Shown: positions 51,608 through 61,341, counted from the stretch's first letter. The stretch: 64,000 nt of DNA from 'Nostoc azollae' 0708 (GCF_000196515.1 NC_014248.1:2349001-2413000); one strand, 5' to 3'. Notes: generated from the sequence alone by a model not told the origin. Program-made: numbers and translations.

Positions 51608-51844
51608 ATGTCTTTAGAACAAGTTGAAGATTTTTATACTATGTTGAGTTCAGAAGTAGTTATGTATGAACTATACTATAAAAATTGCTGTAAGCGGGGA
51701 GTATTTGACAGTTGTCATTGGGATAAAACAAAAATTGTTAATTTTGCTGCTAATCTTGGCTATGGCTTTACTGAGGCTGAATTAGAAGAACTATGGTTTG
51801 CAAGTGAACCAATTAGATTAATTCGTAATATCAATTCTCGGTAA
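51608..51844 (+). CDS. Nif11-domain small protein
   Basis: 78 residues from MSLEQVEDFYTMLSSEVVMY; the frame could open three codons earlier. The N-terminal pattern SLEQV..FY..L and the central AANLGYGFTEAELEEL match Nif11 family proteins, some of which are leader peptides of modified peptides and some of unknown role in nitrogen-fixing cyanobacteria. No Gly-Gly leader site or core peptide follows, so a precursor role is not supported. AGGAG-like sequence (TAGGAG) lies upstream. Confidence 0.75.
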   Translation: MSLEQVEDFYTMLSSEVVMYELYYKNCCKRGVFDSCHWDKTKIVNFAANLGYGFTEAELEELWFASEPIRLIRNINSR

Positions 51845-52114
51845 TTCCTTACGATCATGATTTACGTTCATTATTTATGATATAGCCCGCTGACTGGTTG
51901 ATAATTTACAGCAGATTATAGATAAATGAGGTACAGAATATAAATTCAACCCTAGATAGTAAGGGAGTTTTACTCCTGACTCCTGCTATATTTTTACCAA
52001 TTGCCAATTATCAATTAATCTGATTCACATAAGTGTAAAAGCTAGGGGAAAGGAAAAACTTATCCTTTTCCCTTGAAGCTTGTCTATTTTCCTCTAAAAC
52101 CAATTGTCTTCCTG

Positions 52115-52678
52115 TTATAAAAACTCCACTTCCTCTAGAGTCGAGATCCGGCCCAAAATTTGGTTACGATGAGGAAAACACCCAAACCGCGCAATTACTT
52201 CTTTATGCTGAAATGCATATTTAATAGCACCAGCACTTTCAGGATCGTGACTAAGTTGCTGAAATAACTTCATGCATTTGCCCTGATGTTCTAGATTTTC
52301 ACTATCTTCAAAGGGTAAATACATAAACCAGCTTTATACAGGTAATAATTCCCGGTCATAGCCTTGTGCAACTGCGTGTTGCGCTGCTGAGAGTGCTTCC
52401 CATTCAGTTATAAAGGCTTCCGGGGTATTGCCAAACATATTTCGGAGAAATTGATCTAGCAACAGAATCCAAGATAGACAGGTTTCTGGTACATTGATCC
52501 AATCATCTAAGTATCCTTGTCCAGCTTTTTAGTAAAACTCTAAAAACCGGGTCTGTATTTCCCGGTATATCTCGGGTTTTTTGCTAAACCATAGTTGTTG
52601 TGGTTTACAGTAACCTGGTTGATTAGGACGACCAAACCAAAATTCCAAAATAGCTTTTGCCTGTGACATTACTGTCAT
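52115..52678 (-). pseudogene. DUF924 family protein with two TAA stops
   Basis: One phase from ATG at 52678 to 52115 (about 187 codons): ILEFWFGRPNQPGYCKPQQL, WFSKKPEIYREIQTRFLEFY*, SWILLLDQFLRNMFGNTPEA, YDRELLPV*, FMYLPFEDSENLEHQGKCMK, FGCFPHRNQILGR. The only lesions are TAA after FLEFY and after ELLPV; family members often have Gln at such places, so CAA-to-TAA changes are likely. It overlaps the stop of the upstream SRPBCC gene by ATGA, so the two were translationally coupled. Confidence 0.75.
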
Positions 52679-53232
52679 TGACTATTACAAAGCACTTGTC
52701 GCATTTTACGCATATTTGCTGGTAATTCCAAATTTATTGCTTGTTGAATGAAAATTGAGGGGATAGGAATATTTGGTGTTGCTTGGACTGTATAGGCTAA
52801 CAATGTGCCATTTCCCAGGTCCTTGAGTTCTATATTGGCGTGAAAATCCTCAAAGCTGCCTTTTTCCATGCGAAATTGAATTTGCTGTCCTAGTACCTCA
52901 ACAACGTTGAGATAAATTTCTACTTGGGCTGTGAAAAACAAGAATGCTTTCTGTGCTGCTTGATACAGACGTTTAACATCTCCTTTGATTAAAACTTCGC
53001 TTTTGGTAATGTCAGGAAAATATTGCACCCAACGAGGATAATCTGTAATTTGTTGCCATACACTTGAACGTACTAGTGGTACATACATCCACGCGGTGAC
53101 AGCACCACCCCAGAGTGTATGCGAGCGCGTGTGCAGCAAAATTTCACCCTGCATTAGCATCCTTTGCTTGTCTTGATTCCAAAGCATATCTATACCTTTA
53201 GTATTTGAGTCTGATATATGAAACGCAGACAT
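52675..53232 (-). CDS. SRPBCC (START-like) family protein
   Basis: 185 residues; start at 53232, or at an internal Met (53187). The helix-grip fold of polyketide-cyclase/COQ10-like proteins is seen in AVTAWMYVPLVRSSVWQQIT, DYPRWVQYFPDITKSEVL, FFTAQVEIYLNVVEVLGQQI and the long C-terminal helix INLELPANMRKMRQVLCN. Binds a lipid or hydrophobic ligand in this family; the ligand is unknown. Intact although its coupled downstream partner is dead. Confidence 0.8.
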   Translation of the reverse strand: MSAFHISDSNTKGIDMLWNQDKQRMLMQGEILLHTRSHTLWGGAVTAWMYVPLVRSSVWQQITDYPRWVQYFPDITKSEVLIKGDVKRLYQAAQKAFLFFTAQVEIYLNVVEVLGQQIQFRMEKGSFEDFHANIELKDLGNGTLLAYTVQATPNIPIPSIFIQQAINLELPANMRKMRQVLCNSQ

Positions 53233-53346
53233 AGTTATTTTAGTTACTCCTCAACAAGTAGTTATCAGTAAAAATTTGGCTTCTTTAGCTGCCATTTCTT
53301 TGAGATTTCCCCACCTCTAAATGCGGAAGGTTTTAGTTCGGGTGTA

Positions 53347-53466
53347 AGAGGATTTTTTAAAAGTCCTTGGTTATGTACAAAAATCTTGATATCTCCCCTA
53401 GCCCCCCTTAGAAGGGGGGATATACAAGTGCGGGATACCACACGAAAAAGTTTTCAAACACCCTCT
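53347..53466. repeat. MITE with a C-rich hairpin, copy 2
   Basis: Ends AGAGGATTTTTTAAAAGTCC and (inverted) AGAGGGTGTTTGAAAACTTT; interior CCCCTAGCCCCCCTT / AAGGGGGG hairpin. Related to 51227-51357 but clearly diverged. The rest of 53233-53841 holds no gene; 53480-53570 recalls part of the MITE at 15300. Confidence 0.6.
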
Positions 53467-53841
53467 AAAAATCTATTGGCATGTTAGTAGGGTGCTTCAG
53501 ACCTATAAATTGGTTAATATCAAAAGATTTTCGGCGTCTGACGTATCCTACAAGAGACTTGATTGTGGCACTTGCAACTGATAACTAATTTCAATCATCT
53601 ACCAAATCAGAGCCTGAAACTGCAAACCATCCGATTTGGTAAATTTTAGCCCACTCAATTCTAATTACAGTTCAATTTATAGATTTTCTGGATATGTTTC
53701 TGGATATGATTTAACTTAAGTTTTTTATAGTTGATATTACTTAGTAACTCACATGAGGCGTCATAATCTTTATCTATCTTACTGAAATGCTTGTTTCAGT
53801 AGCACCCTGAGAGATGAAAAAAGAACTGAATAAAAGCTAGA

Positions 53842-54138
53842 ATGACACAAATAAGTTGCTACTCAGAACCCAGAAGGCAAAATTCAGTTTTTCCCTTAAA
53901 CCTTGGTTTTGATAAATTTAGCTTAAATGGAGACGAAAAAGAGGTGAATCAATCTTATATAAATCGTAAGTTAACCCAAATAATAGGTATTGTTTTGGCT
54001 ATGGTAATAGCCTTATGGATACTCAGAGGTTTGGGGATTCTCACTTTTATTCCTGGTGGTGTAATTTGGCTATTATTGTTGGGAGCGATCACACTAGGAA
54101 TTTTCAGTTACTTTCAACGGATATGGTGGCGTTTTTAA
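53842..54138 (+). CDS. Small membrane protein of unknown function
   Basis: 98 residues. Soluble N-terminal 45 residues, then two adjacent hydrophobic helices (IIGIVLAMVIALWILRGLGI and GVIWLLLLGAITLGIFSYF) and a basic WWRF end. No family recognised. Start ATG at 53842 lies close after GCTAG with no clear ribosome site. The frame is undamaged, length and composition plausible for a thylakoid or plasma-membrane small protein. Confidence 0.55.
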   Translation: MTQISCYSEPRRQNSVFPLNLGFDKFSLNGDEKEVNQSYINRKLTQIIGIVLAMVIALWILRGLGILTFIPGGVIWLLLLGAITLGIFSYFQRIWWRF

Positions 54139-54341
54139 TATCTGTCATAAACTCCCCGTTTTTTACAGCAAGGAGTCAGCATTATTTACCGACAACTCCG
54201 GTATTGAATGTGATAAACTAAACTACGATGGGTGAGATAAAAATTTATTCCTATCAAACTTCTTTTAATCAAGAAGCATACATTTTTGGCAAAGTCATGT
54301 TTTAACGTTGTTCAATTAATTGTTGAGGCGCACAGAACTGA

Positions 54342-54500
54342 GCATATATATGTACAGCCTGTATCTATGTATATGACCCAGAAGTAGTCGATCCTGAAGG
54401 TGGTATAGAACCAGGAACAGCCTTTGAAGATATCTGAGATGACTGGGTGTGTCCAGTTTGTGGTGCAGTCAAAGTAGATTTTGAAATATTAGAAGAGTAA
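54342..54500 (+). pseudogene. Rubredoxin with an in-frame TGA and no start
   Basis: Reads [51 protein letters not shown] and stops at 54498. All four iron-binding Cys (CTAC and CPVC) are kept. TGA at 54435 stands where rubredoxins have Pro (DIPDDW), and a TGA rather than ATG precedes the first strand. A soluble electron carrier when intact. It lies 44 bp upstream of the flavoprotein gene, same direction. Confidence 0.75.
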
Positions 54501-54543
54501 AAAGAACCGCTAACCTAGTAAAGTAGGTGTTATTGAAAAATCG

Positions 54544-55782
54544 TTGAAGTTGTTACCGTTGCAAATTGTAGTTATTGGTGGTGGTGCGGCTGGTTTCTTT
54601 GGTGCGATCGCTTGTGCCGAAGCTAATCCTCAATGCCAAGTTACTTTGATTGAAGCCAGTCGTCAACCACTGGTAAAAGTTCTTATTTCTGGTGGGGGAC
54701 GTTGTAACGTCACTCATGCTTGTTTTTCTGCGGAAGAGTTAGTCCTCAATTACCCCAGGGGTGGTAAAGCCTTGCGGGGTGCTTTCACTCGTTTTCAACC
54801 CTTAGACACCGTAGCGTGGTTTGCCGCTCATGGTGTAAAGTTGAAAACTGAAGCTGATGGGCGGATGTTTCCGATTACAGATCGTTCAGAAACCATTGCT
54901 GAATGTCTGATTAAAGCTGTGTTTACGGCTGGGGTAAAACTTAGTATTGGTACACCTGTAATTTCTGTGCAGCGACAGAATGAGGGTTTTGAAATTATTT
55001 TCAAGTCGGGAGAAACTCAATATTGCGATCGCTTGCTTTTATCTACGGGTAGCAGCGTCATGGGTTACAAAATCGCTAGAGAATTAGGTCATCATCTTGA
55101 AAGATCTGTTCCTTCACTGTTTACGTTTAACATTGCAGACCCTGCGTTTCGAGCATTAGCAGGAATTAGTGTTAATCCTGTCAATCTGCGTTTATCAGTT
55201 GGAGGTAAACCCGTTTTACAACAAACTGGGCCTTTACTCATTACCCATTGGGGTGTCAGTGGTCCATCAGTTCTCAAACTTTCGGCTTGGGGCGCAAGAA
55301 TTCTTCATGATACTCGCTATCAGGGAAAATTATATATTAATTGGTTGCCGAATTTGTCACAAGAGCAAGTTAAGCAAAGGCTTTTAGCTATAAAAGAAGA
55401 ATGGGGGAAAAAAGTGATGGCTCTCCATCGTGGTGTTGACTTACCTCATCGTCTGTGGCAATACATTATCAGTCGCATCAATATCACTGCTGAAGACCGT
55501 TGGGCAGAAATATCCAACAAAACTTTAAATCAGCTAGTTCCAGAAATTTGTCATGGAGAATATTTGATTAGCGGTAAAGGTGCCTTTAAAGAAGAATTTG
55601 TTACCTGTGGTGGGGTTAGCCTCAAAGAGGTTAACTTTAAAACCATGGAAAGTAAGCTGGTTCCTGGTTTGCATTTTGCTGGTGAAATTTTGGATATTGA
55701 TGGTATAACCGGTGGCTTTAATTTTCAAAGTGCTTGGACAACTGCTTATTTAGCTGGTCAGAGCATGGGAAGTATTGAGTAA
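54544..55782 (+). CDS. BaiN/HI0933-family flavoprotein
   Basis: 412 residues from TTG at 54544 (MKLLPLQIVVIGGGAAGFFG). FAD-binding GGGAAGFFGAIACAEANP, the family motif KVLISGGGRCNVTH, GGKALRGAFTRFQ, LLSTGSSVMGYKIARELGH and the C-terminal GGVSLKEVNFKTMESK and AGEILDIDGITGGFNFQ region with the second FAD-binding stretch. Putative NAD(P)-dependent reductase of unknown substrate (the family includes rhodoquinone- and bile-acid-linked names). Two HIP1 sites. Intact. Confidence 0.88.
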   Translation: MKLLPLQIVVIGGGAAGFFGAIACAEANPQCQVTLIEASRQPLVKVLISGGGRCNVTHACFSAEELVLNYPRGGKALRGAFTRFQPLDTVAWFAAHGVKLKTEADGRMFPITDRSETIAECLIKAVFTAGVKLSIGTPVISVQRQNEGFEIIFKSGETQYCDRLLLSTGSSVMGYKIARELGHHLERSVPSLFTFNIADPAFRALAGISVNPVNLRLSVGGKPVLQQTGPLLITHWGVSGPSVLKLSAWGARILHDTRYQGKLYINWLPNLSQEQVKQRLLAIKEEWGKKVMALHRGVDLPHRLWQYIISRINITAEDRWAEISNKTLNQLVPEICHGEYLISGKGAFKEEFVTCGGVSLKEVNFKTMESKLVPGLHFAGEILDIDGITGGFNFQSAWTTAYLAGQSMGSIE

Positions 55783-55894
55783 TTGAGAAGATTGTGGGGA
55801 AAGAAAAGGATTGGGAAATGCAGCGAGCGATGACAAAAGGAAAAATTCTGATATTTTAGACACAACCCTTTTGATAAATTCTGAATATTTAATT

Positions 55895-56941
55895 ATGAAG
55901 TTCAGCCAAATTGCTAGTAAATTAAGCGACACTATTAAAGCTCACAGTCTCACCGCTAACCCAGAACAAGATCCAGAAATTACTGGAGTTGTAGCCATAG
56001 ATAAAGCTATAGAAGGTACTATCAGCTATGTTGAAGGGGCAAAATTAGTCTCTTTGATCAATTCCACAAATGCCAGTGCTTTAATTTTACCTCTGGATGA
56101 AAAACTACACACTCAAGCCACAGAAAGGGGTATTGCCTGGTTAGGAACGACCGAACCAAGATTATTATTTGCCAAAGTGATTGCTCTTTTTTATCAACCA
56201 TATCGACCCAGTGCAGAAATTCATCCCACCGCAGTTATTCACGGGACAGCCAAAATCGGTAACGATGTCTATATTGGCGCTCATGTTGTAATTCAACCAG
56301 GGGTAGAAATTGGAAACAGTGCAATTATCCATCCCAATGTAGTAATTTATCCAGATGTAAAAATAGGTGAGCGCACCACCTTACACGCTAACTGCACCAT
56401 TCACGAACGAACCCGCATCGGTGCAGACTGCGTAATTCATAGCAGTGCTGTCATCGGTGCAGAGGGTTTTGGCTTCGTACCCACCGATACAGGTTGGTTG
56501 AAAATGGAACAATCAGGTTACACAGTCTTAGAAGATGGAGTAGAAGTTGGTTGTAATACAGCCATAGACCGTCCCGCAGTTGGAGAGACCAGAGTCGGAC
56601 GTAATACTAAAATAGATAACTTAGTACAAATTGGTCATGGTTGCGAAATTGGTGCTGGTTGTGCGATCGCCGGTCAAGCCGGTATGGCCGGAGGAGTAAA
56701 AGTCGGAAACAGAGTCATTTTAGCCGGACAAACAGGAATAGCTAATCAGGTAAAAATTGGAGATGGCGCGATTGCATCTGCTCAAGCAGGCATTCACAAC
56801 AATATCGCACCAGGAGACATAGTTTCCGGCTCTCCCGCAATGCCACACAAACTATATCTCAAAGTATCTGCTATTTATAGCCGCCTTCCAGACATATATC
56901 AATCTGTCAAACAATTGCAACGTCAACTAGGACAACAATAA
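55895..56941 (+). CDS. lpxD: UDP-3-O-acylglucosamine N-acyltransferase
   Basis: 348 residues from MKFSQIASKLSDTIKAHS; an upstream start at 55811 looks spurious. An N-terminal uridine-binding domain is followed by a left-handed beta helix of hexapeptide repeats (IHPTAVIHGTAKIGNDVYIG on), the catalytic-region segment GAEGFGFVPTDTGWLKM and NTAIDRPAVGETRVG, QIGHGCEIGAGCAIAGQ. Third step of lipid A synthesis, in the cytoplasm. HIP1 present. Starts 112 bp after the flavoprotein gene. Confidence 0.93.
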   Translation: MKFSQIASKLSDTIKAHSLTANPEQDPEITGVVAIDKAIEGTISYVEGAKLVSLINSTNASALILPLDEKLHTQATERGIAWLGTTEPRLLFAKVIALFYQPYRPSAEIHPTAVIHGTAKIGNDVYIGAHVVIQPGVEIGNSAIIHPNVVIYPDVKIGERTTLHANCTIHERTRIGADCVIHSSAVIGAEGFGFVPTDTGWLKMEQSGYTVLEDGVEVGCNTAIDRPAVGETRVGRNTKIDNLVQIGHGCEIGAGCAIAGQAGMAGGVKVGNRVILAGQTGIANQVKIGDGAIASAQAGIHNNIAPGDIVSGSPAMPHKLYLKVSAIYSRLPDIYQSVKQLQRQLGQQ

Positions 56942-57046
56942 TAATCTACTACCTCTAGCTCAGGTGAAGCAAGAGGTTTGTACATCCTGTAAATCCTGAT
57001 TCTAACCATAAAAATCCTGTAATACTCCCTTCCCAGTATAAAATTA

Positions 57047-57219
57047 GGGGTGTAAGAGAATATTGGATTATAGATTGGTGTAAACGTAAACAATAAGTGG
57101 AAGTTTATCGTTGAGAACAAGGAATTTTAAGATTAGTCGCTACCTTATTTCATGATGATGAATTAACATCACCTCTTTTACCTAGATTTAATTATCAAAT
57201 TGCTTCTTTATTTATCTAA
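57047..57219 (+). pseudogene. Uma2-family endonuclease remnant
   Basis: C-terminal part only: GVREYWIIDWCKRKQ*, VEVYR*EQGILRLVATLFHD, DELTSPLLPRFNYQIASLFI. The EYWIID segment includes the catalytic-site strand of the Uma2 (DUF820) PD-(D/E)XK family that is abundant in cyanobacteria. Two in-frame stops and no N-terminus. Confidence 0.7.
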
Positions 57220-57239
57220 AATAATTATCGGTATTTTAG

Positions 57240-57548
57240 CCCACATTCCAAACTTAAATAAGTAGCATAAACAAACTACATTTACAGGGAATTCAGAACT
57301 TTTTTTTAAAAATCCAGTAGCCATGAAAATATAAATCATGCACATCAACGTTCTAGCTTTCTTATTGTGTAACGAAAGCTAGTTAGACAACAATGTTGAA
57401 TTTGGATTTTCAATCACTTATGAAAATACAAGACTATGCAATAGTGAATTAGAGATTTGAAAACTAAGAAAATAAATAATACTTTTGACAAGCTGTAGGT
57501 AGGAATTGGGAAATTCGACAACGTTCCTCATGAAGTACGAAATCTGGA
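57240..57548. mobile_element. Miniature derivative of the second IS1634 lineage
   Basis: 309 bp lacking any coding sequence, flanked by perfect TTTTAG repeats (57234-57239 and 57549-57554). Ends CCCACATTCCAAACTTAA and (inverted) TCCAGATTTCGTACTTCA correspond to those of 33446-34534, and the interior matches 33480-33740. This is an internally deleted, once mobile copy. Confidence 0.85.
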
Positions 57549-57629
57549 TTTTAGGTTTATTTGTGAAATTTAGACAGCAAAATATAATTAAATTATAATT
57601 TATAATCCTGTACAGTCCTGTCCAAGTAT

Positions 57630-58546
57630 ATGAGAGATGATTTATAAAGTAAATGTTGAGGAGACAAGAGGAAGTAGCACAATTCTAGTCATAAGAGCAT
57701 ATATAGCCCCTTCCCTCATTTGTGTTAAACGCTCATAATCCTTGCTTAGACGATGATATTGGTTAAACCACCCAAATGTTCTTTCTACTACCCAGGGTTG
57801 TGGTAAAACTTTAAATTCTTGCTCAGTAGGTCCTATGACTTCAACATGAGCTTGAATCATGAACCAAACTGCAAGTGCAAATTTATCACCGTCATAACCG
57901 GAATCAACCCATAAAACCTGGACTTTTTCCAATAATTCTGTGGGTTCCTCTAGCAGTTCCATTAGTGCATAGGCAGCAAGTATTCGTTCTGGGGCATTCG
58001 CTTCACTAACAACAACTTTCAACACAAGTCCCAGGCTATCAACTAAAGTCTGCCCCTTTCTTCCTTTTACCTTTTTACATCCGTCAAAACCATACACATC
58101 CCCTTTTTTTGGTCAGTGTTGACCGACTGACTGTCTGCGGCGAGCGCGGTAGGTTGTGTTGATTTACCTAATTTCGAGCGAACTTGACCACCCAATGTAT
58201 GGTTGAATTTTTCCCGAACCCCCTGGCCCTGCCATTTCCTGTAATAGCTATATACCGTTGACCTTGGCGGGAAGTCACTTGGAAGCATATTCCATTGACA
58301 TCCAGTTTTCAAATGAAAATATATGGCATTACATATTTCACCCATATCTGTTGTGGGTGGATGCCCTCCTTCTTTAGCTGGTGGAATCAATGGGGCCAGG
58401 ATTTCCCACTCCATATCACTTAAGTCTGTGGGGTAAGACTTTCGTTCCATCAGTAGCTATGTAAATACACTACATTTTATGTATCCTATCCTTCCAACAT
58501 TCCTTTTCTACTCCCCTTTACATTTACTTTATCAATAGCCTCTAAC
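57630..58546 (-). mobile_element. IS5-family element, apparently complete
   Basis: Imperfect inverted ends sharing AGAG, eight variable bases, then TAAAGTAAATGT flank a two-frame transposase gene. Exact tips are uncertain by several bases. Unlike the other ISs here it carries no nonsense mutation. Confidence 0.7.
57642..58450 (-). CDS. IS5 transposase in two frames joined by a -1 slippery site
   Basis: The first frame (58450-58067) begins MERKSYPTDLSDMEWEILAP and holds AIYFHLKTGCQWNMLPSDFP and LAADSQSVNTDQKKG. The second (58097-57642) reads YGFDGCKKVKGRKGQTLVDS, LGLVLKVVVSEANAPER, VLWVDSGYDGDKFA, PWVVERTFGWFNQYHRLSKD. They overlap at A-AAA-AAG (58104-58110 on the plus strand as a T run), in the right phase for a -1 slip giving ...DQKKGDVYGFDG. 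IS5/IS427 members commonly use such frameshifting. DDE residues in DSQSV, VDSGYDG and ERTFGW are present. Confidence 0.8.
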
Positions 58547-58649
58547 TGTCCCAATAACTATCAAATTGCCCGAAAATTTGGTTGAATCTGCCCAACATCT
58601 TGGAGAAGTTACACCAAGAGAGCTATCAGACGTGGTATAAAAACACCTT

Positions 58650-58947
58650 TATTACCATTTTAACTATGTTGCAAAAACTCAACTTTAGGTAACAAAGGAT
58701 CATCTACCATTCCCACACCAGCAAAACCCCAACGTTTCAAAAAACTTCCCACTTGTGCAGCAGGAATAGGTTATACAGTCAAACGATTTGCTAAATCAGC
58801 AGTATGAGTATTCAAATAACTCAGAGCATCAAAATCTTCTTTAAACAAAAATAAGTATCCTGATTTATCATTATCAACTCGCGCGGTGAGAGACTTACCG
58901 TCTGTTCTTGACCGAATATTAATAATATAATAAACTTCATAAAGCAT
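58650..58947 (-). pseudogene. Conserved hypothetical protein, broken
   Basis: ATG at 58947 starts MLYEVYYIINIRSRTDGKSL, then YLFLFKEDFDALSYLNTHTA, a TAA at 58771 after NRLTV, then PAAQVGSFLKRWGFAGVGMV and DDPLLPKVEFLQHS. The continuity across the stop suggests a gene of about 100 codons of a cyanobacterial family I cannot name. Confidence 0.5.
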
Positions 58948-59030
58948 AGGATTGTGGACTGGAGATTGGGGATTGAGGGAGATAAGCGAGATTGGGAACA
59001 TTGGGAAGATTGGGAATAAACTTTCCTAAT

Positions 59031-60280
59031 CAGGACTTAGGCAACTGGCACAGGCGATGGGTGAAATATAGTACATCGGTATTAAATAAATCGGATATGG
59101 AAAGCTTTATCAACCCATAAGAAGTAGCTGCAACAGGAAACATTATTGAAATATTCATGAGAAAATAGGTAGGAGATTGTATTAGATAAATGTTCCTGAC
59201 GGTAATGAGATTTACTAAACTTGATTACTGCCAATACTTATGAAGTAGTCAAATTAATTATACAATTACTAATTTAGCAGAGCATTTAGAAAGTATTAGC
59301 CATGATGCAATTAACTATTATTTAAAAACCGAAAAGTTAACATCTCGTTTACTATAGGATAAGGTGAAAGAGGTAGTAGAACCTGATGGTAATGGGTACA
59401 TCATATTTGATGATAGTGTTTTACACGAAAGATATTCTGAAGAAATAGAGATGGTGAGGAGACAATATAGTAGTAATAAACATGGCATACTTAAAGGAAT
59501 TGGTGTAGTCAGTTGTGTATATGTGAATGCTAAAGTTCAAAGATTTGGGGTAATAGATTACAGCATTTTTAATGCTGATGTGGATGGTAAAACCAAGATA
59601 GACCATGTGAAAGATATGCTGCAAAACCTGGTGTATCATCAGCTTTTCCCCTTCGATACCGTTTTGATGGACACATGGTATGCAGTAAAGAGTTTCATGC
59701 TGTATATTGATAATTTAGACAAAATTTATTATTGCCCTTAAAAAAAAATCGGTTAGTTGATGATACATTTGCCAAGGAAAAATATAAACCTATTGAATTA
59801 TGAGAATGGAGTACTGAAGAGTTAGAAGGTGGTAAAATTATAAAAATTAAAGGGTTTCCCGCTCAGAAAAAAGTGAGACTATTCCAGGTTGCTGTTTCTA
59901 CCAACAGAACGTATTATATCGCTACTAACGATTTATCTCAAAGTTCTACGAATGTTGTACAAGAGGTGTGTAAAGTTCGTTGGGAAATCGAGGAGTTTCA
60001 CCGAGAGATTAAACAAATAAGTGGCATTGGATCTTGTCAATGTCGTAAAGCTAGGCTTCAAAGAAATCATATTGCTTGTGCAATGTTGGTTTGGATTAGA
60101 TTAAAGAATTTAGCCTATCAAACTGGTCAAACTGTTTATCAAATCAAGCATAGATTGCTTTCTAATTATTTAACTCAGCAACTAAAACACCCAAGTCTTC
60201 CTATGTGCTTGGTTTGAGTTCAATTGTTGCGTGCCAGGGCTACATCCCGCCCGCTATTTGTGCCAGTTCCGTAAGTCCTG
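59031..60280 (+). mobile_element. DDE insertion sequence (IS701/IS4-like), copy 2
   Basis: 1250 bp with the same ends as 12613-13881 and a perfect 5-bp duplication CTAAT (59026-59030 and 60281-60285). It lies ten bases beyond the stop codon of the permease gene. Confidence 0.9.
59205..60217 (+). pseudogene. DDE transposase copy 2, stops and frameshift
   Basis: Carries the two TGA stops shared with copy 1 (after CQYL and after KPIEL), plus TAG in place of Trp before DKVKEV and one missing base at YYCP-LKKN, which copy 1 compensates with a 16-bp duplication. Motifs otherwise as in copy 1. Confidence 0.75.
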
Positions 60281-60294
60281 CTAATGACTAATGA

Positions 60295-61341
60295 CTAATT
60301 CAAATCTTCTAACTTAATTCTTGGATCAGCAGCTTTTAACATCAAGTCAGCAATTAAATTCCCCATAATCAATAAAACTGCACTCATCACCAAACTAGCC
60401 ATTACTAAATATTGGTCTTTTGCCAATACTGCTTGTAAAGTCAACTTCCCTAAACCTGGCCAGTTGAAGAAGTTTTCTGTAATAAACGCACCACTTAATA
60501 AACCTGCTAACTCAAAACCCAATAAAGTTATTAAAGGATTGATAGCATTTCGCAAAGCATGAACATAAATTACCCGGTCTTCTGGAAGTCCTTTAGCGCG
60601 GGCAGTTTGAATATAATCTTGGCGCAAAACATCTAATAATTGACCACGCATTATCCGTTGTAACCCAGCAAAACTAGTCATGCTTAAAGCGATTAAAGGT
60701 AAGATCATATGCCAAACAATATCTAAGATCTTACCCAGCCAAGTCAGTTCAGCGTGATCAATACTAGTCATATTACCAACCGGAAACAGTGGGGTAGTAA
60801 TTTGAGCTAAAAATAACAAGAACAAGGCACTAATAAAACTGGGAAAACCTTGTCCAGCATAGCTCAAGACCTGCAAAATTTTGTCAGTAGGACGATTTTG
60901 TTTAACAGCAGCGATAATACCTAAAGGAATAGCAATCGCCCATGTTGTAATTAAAGAAGTGATCGCTAACAACAACGTCGCTGGTACTCGTTCCCACAAC
61001 AATGAAGATACAGAACGTTGATAAACAAAACTTGTACCAAAATCACCCCTAGTAATAATTTGCCTCAACCACAACCAAAACTGTTGCGGCCAAGACTTAT
61101 CTAAACCAAATTGTCGTCGTATTTCCTCAATTCGTTCCGGCGAAATTTTCGGGTTTTGTCGCAGCGTGTCTACATAATCCCCTGGAGACAATTTCATAAT
61201 AAAAAACGACAAAGCCGATGCTAGAAAAATCGTCAACAAAGCCTGCAATAATCGTTTTACCACATAAAGAGAAGTCTCATCAGTCACTAGCTTAATCAGC
61301 CAACCTCGACCCGTCTCCACGGAAATTTTTGTATTTGTCAT
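60295..61341 (-). CDS. ABC transporter permease, dipeptide/oligopeptide/nickel type (DppB-like)
   Basis: 348 residues. N-terminal helix VVKRLLQALLTIFLASALSF, the conserved periplasmic segment SPGDYVDTLRQNPKISPER, then five more helices and the EAA-type loop DYIQTARAKGLPEDRVIYVH ALRNAINP split across helices five and six, ending DPRIKLEDLN. It would work with a second permease, two ATPases and a binding protein not seen in this window. Start at 61341. Intact; IS copy 2 sits immediately downstream. Substrate undetermined. Confidence 0.88.
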   Translation of the reverse strand: MTNTKISVETGRGWLIKLVTDETSLYVVKRLLQALLTIFLASALSFFIMKLSPGDYVDTLRQNPKISPERIEEIRRQFGLDKSWPQQFWLWLRQIITRGDFGTSFVYQRSVSSLLWERVPATLLLAITSLITTWAIAIPLGIIAAVKQNRPTDKILQVLSYAGQGFPSFISALFLLFLAQITTPLFPVGNMTSIDHAELTWLGKILDIVWHMILPLIALSMTSFAGLQRIMRGQLLDVLRQDYIQTARAKGLPEDRVIYVHALRNAINPLITLLGFELAGLLSGAFITENFFNWPGLGKLTLQAVLAKDQYLVMASLVMSAVLLIMGNLIADLMLKAADPRIKLEDLN

